Assembly (NCBI GenBank): GCA_964475415.1
Contig: CAYYWZ010000012.1
Location: 10,390 to 74,389 of the forward strand
Source of the DNA: CALCMJ01 sp964475415
Lineage (GTDB): Bacteria > Bacteroidota > Bacteroidia > Chitinophagales > Saprospiraceae
DNA: 64,000 nt
Reading direction: 5' to 3'
The first letter of the stretch is position 1. Each line of letters opens with the position of its first letter. The notes below the pieces were generated by a model. That model searched no databases, was not told the origin of the DNA, and was given only the letters and a program-made list of their open reading frames with translations. Shown here piece by piece: positions 62,113 to 64,000 of this stretch. Made by a program: the position numbers and the translations under genes.

Positions 62113-63033
62113 TATATATATTTTTGTTTAGTTGTTAATATTAGATGAAATTCATGTCAAATGTATGCCTATCCTACAAAACTATATGTCTTGAAAATCA
62201 TCTACAAGGAAAATTTTACATGAGATTAACAATCGAACGATTCCCTTGAAACTATTTTGACCTGTTCATTACGTTGTTGCTTATAATTTAATTCAGAATT
62301 ATTTATCAAAAATTTATTTTCTTCAATAACTTAGAATGTGCTGAGAGGAATTCCTGAGCTATGTTTCCAATATATTACATTAGTAAATATTCAAAATATA
62401 ATGATCATTAATAAGGGTTGTACTGTCTAGGAATTTTATAAATGCACTTGACCCCTTATTAAGAAATAAATGAATACGAACATTATGTCCACCATGCCTC
62501 TAGTCATTATAATGAATCACAATAAGAATATTTTTTAGATACCATATATATTTATAACTATAGTGACAAATTACTAACATTTTATTGAATATAGAACTCT
62601 TATGATTTATCAGATATGCAGCTAGTCACCTTTTTTTATACATAACTCCAGTTTATAAGAGTGCGAGTCATTAATTTGAATCACATGTTTTAGAGCAGCT
62701 TTCGAGCTACATTATACTTAAGTGATCTGAGTTATAATTACTAGGCCTGTATAAGGAAATAAAGCATATTACTTATAACGCTAGTGATTGGGCTTTCTAT
62801 CTAGATATATCATCATATTATTAATTTTTCTAATCTGTAAAACACTCAAATGTAAAATAATAGCACTTTTAACATATAATTTAGGAATCCACAAAAGGAA
62901 GAAAATAGGTAAATTATCTTCAATCATAGAATCTTAAATCAGAAAAGCAATCATAACAATATTTTATATTGTTATTTTAATATTTACAAAATATAAATTA
63001 TTATTATGCCTTCAAAACAATTTACACCAAACA
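62113..63033. other. Long AT-rich gap with an inverted repeat
   Basis: About 900 bases hold no gene that I can support. A perfect 10-bp inverted repeat, TTAATAAGGG (62408-62417) with CCCTTATTAA (62453-62462), spans 35 bases of spacer. The sequence is otherwise extremely AT-rich. Near the left end, 62158-62165 (minus) is the likely -7 box of the lipoprotein gene. Confidence 0.5.
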
Positions 63034-63064
63034 TTGTTTTGTATTATAAGTTGATTTACCTTTG
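63034..63064 (+). promoter_or_regulatory. Strong Bacteroidota promoter for a small transcription unit
   Basis: TTG at 63034-63036 is followed by 20 bases and then TACCTTTG at 63057-63064. Both the -33 and -7 elements match the Bacteroidota consensus with correct spacing, the only full match of this quality that I found in the window. Transcription should begin near 63070. Confidence 0.75.
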
Positions 63065-63094
63065 TATTATTATTAATTAATTAAAAACGAGATT

Positions 63095-63166
63095 ATGTTT
63101 AAAAGAAGATTCAGAAGAAGCTTCGGTGTGGCTGCGATAAACGCGCCAGTGACAAGGAGCCTGTAG
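63095..63166 (+). CDS. Possible 23-aa arginine-rich peptide
   Basis: ATG 63095, TAG 63164-63166. The N-terminus is strongly basic (FKRRFRRSF) and the rest is mildly hydrophobic, ending VTRSL. It lies 30 bases after the promoter, a normal leader length. It could be a real microprotein, a leader peptide or chance within a structured RNA. Confidence 0.3.
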   Translation: MFKRRFRRSFGVAAINAPVTRSL

Positions 63167-63201
63167 TAAAAAAACAGAAATTTTAATAAAACATTAGCTG
63201 T

Positions 63202-63231
63202 AAGCCTCTCCATTTGGGGAGGCTTTTTTTT
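63202..63231 (+). terminator. Terminator of the small transcription unit
   Basis: A 10-bp stem AAGCCTCTCC / GGGGAGGCTT (63202-63211 with 63216-63225, one T-G pair), loop ATTT, and a T-run to 63231. The T-run is on the plus strand only, so it serves the small unit and not the converging gene. Confidence 0.85.
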
Positions 63232-63266
63232 AGTGCAAATCCTACTAGGGATATAGGATTTTAAAT

Positions 63267-63788
63267 TCAGTTCTTCGATTCTTTCGATGTTCTTATAATA
63301 ACATCTCCCGGCAATGCGAAAACAACAGGATCACTAACAGCTGTAATGAGTACTAAGGTGGCTTCGACAAGATAATCCTGTGTATCACTTATTTCTCCAT
63401 TGTCAAAATTGAGATTCACCCCGACCTCGGGTATTTCTCCAGAATCAATACATCCTTGTAAGTTGCAATCTAGATGAACAGAAATTTCTATTCGATACGT
63501 ACTATTAGCAGGAATAGAAGCTAGGCTAAAATTAGGACTGCTCAGATCAGTTATGTTCGACTCTTCAGCTCCTACTATAGTTCCTGCTATATAGGAAACG
63601 GAACAGCTTAATGATAAATCAAACACTATACCGTTCAAAGCAACATCGGTATCATTATTAACTTCCATAGTTACTAGGGCATCTTCACAGATACTCAAGT
63701 TCTCTGGTTCCAGAATCCTAATGGATTGAGCGAAGCTAAAAAGACTTAAAAAGATATACGTTAATGTTAGAAAAAATTGCCTTTTCAT
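63267..63788 (-). CDS. Short exported protein resembling the first domain of large gliding-type adhesins
   Basis: 173 residues with signal peptide 1-20. The body (ICEDALVTMEVNNDTDVALNGIVFDLSLSCSVSYIAGTIVGA, ITDLSSPNFSLASIPANSTYRIEISVHLDC) follows the DUF11-like beta-sandwich that begins very large Bacteroidota surface adhesins. The protein ends soon afterwards with RTSKESKN and no sorting domain. It may be a remnant of a longer adhesin gene or a genuine short periplasmic protein. The small RNA unit lies immediately downstream on the other strand. Confidence 0.6.
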   Translation of the reverse strand: MKRQFFLTLTYIFLSLFSFAQSIRILEPENLSICEDALVTMEVNNDTDVALNGIVFDLSLSCSVSYIAGTIVGAEESNITDLSSPNFSLASIPANSTYRIEISVHLDCNLQGCIDSGEIPEVGVNLNFDNGEISDTQDYLVEATLVLITAVSDPVVFALPGDVIIRTSKESKN

Positions 63789-64000
63789 TTGCTAATGATT
63801 TGCACTAACCGATAATACAAAAATTAAGGTAATAAATAGAAAAAATGCTATTTGTGAATGTGAATAAATACTAATTGGACTTTTCTGCAAGATTATTTTC
63901 ATTCCCTAATTATAAATCTAGTTTGTGGAACTTTTATAGTCCTATATTTGCTTTTTTATTGTAAATAATCCTTCTTCTCCTTTTACAAGGAGTTAACTTA

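Larger units (their letters stand above)
63070..63231 (+). ncRNA. Candidate structured small RNA (about 160 nt), or mRNA for a 23-aa Arg-rich peptide
   Basis: The unit lies between a full promoter and a strong terminator and is not followed by a gene on its strand. Its centre (63120-63165) is far richer in G and C than the surrounding DNA and contains a hairpin GGC-T-GCG / CGC-GCC with loop ATAAA (63130-63147). A reading frame of 23 codons from ATG 63095 to TAG 63164 encodes a peptide starting MFKRRFRRSFG, but uses GCG, CTG, GTG and AGG codons unusual for this genome. That codon choice argues for selection on the RNA. I cannot match it to a named RNA family. Confidence 0.5.

Noticed and set aside
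1..64000. tRNA, rRNA, CRISPR, insertion sequences, prophage
   Set aside because: I looked for cloverleaf-like segments, spaced direct repeats, transposase or integrase motifs and saw none that hold up.

Overview
This AT-rich window comes from the chromosome of a Bacteroidota bacterium. The main evidence is a set of large secreted proteins with type IX secretion (T9SS) C-terminal sorting domains, families typical of the phylum (DUF5686, DUF2490, DUF2911, DUF6438, SprB-like repeats), promoters with the TAnnTTTG -7 element, and no Shine-Dalgarno sequences ahead of genes. A vanadium haloperoxidase, a sodium:solute symporter and an arsenosugar gene pair fit a marine, Saprospiria- or Flavobacteriia-like organism, but I cannot place it more precisely. 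I saw no rRNA, tRNA, CRISPR array, insertion sequence or prophage. The window is ordinary chromosome with several small unusual loci.

Layout. 0-7.3 kb: the end of a HAD phosphatase, a secreted copper monooxygenase with a cytochrome c motif, gapA-pgk (glycolysis), then an outer-membrane-type protein, Kdo transferase and heptose kinase (lipopolysaccharide inner core). 7.4-16.4 kb: two T9SS-secreted proteins. The second is a 2029-residue fusion of two FG-GAP/UnbV modules with a vanadium haloperoxidase. 16.4-23.1 kb: lysA-valS, an ECF sigma factor with a small membrane protein, an acyltransferase, and a lipoprotein derived from inorganic pyrophosphatase. 23.2-30.4 kb: an arsenosugar-type pair (AhpD-like protein and ArsS radical SAM enzyme), a DUF6438 lipoprotein, a molybdopterin oxidoreductase, a PAP2 phosphatase, a DUF2490 protein, a methyltransferase, mazG and an NqrM-like protein.

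30.7-45.8 kb: a PIG-L deacetylase, an unlisted 44-aa membrane protein and a sodium symporter in one operon; then CIA30, Tiki/ChaN-like and DUF2911 proteins, BioY, adenine deaminase, a TonB-C-like secreted protein, a VOC protein, ferredoxin, a cyclase-family hydrolase, pgi and a GNAT. 45.8-52.1 kb: a repeat-bearing intergenic region, ada, a VOC protein followed by a gene broken by a stop and a frameshift, a sulfur operon (two YeeE/YedE halves and an MBL-rhodanese protein) and tesB. 52.3-64 kb: a DUF5686 protein behind an unusual palindromic promoter, a DUF6624 lipoprotein, a large T9SS adhesin-like protein coupled to an M28 peptidase, two small secreted proteins, and long AT-rich gaps. One of these gaps holds a complete small transcription unit (promoter, GC-rich 160-nt body, terminator) that looks like a structured RNA or tiny-peptide gene.

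Several starts were moved from the longest possible reading frame to an internal ATG because the longer version began at TTG, overlapped a promoter or overlapped the upstream gene. The best candidates for something undescribed are the small transcription unit at 63.03-63.23 kb, the haloperoxidase fusion, the palindrome on the -7 element at 52.3 kb, the 44-aa symporter-linked protein and the degenerate pyrophosphatase lipoprotein.
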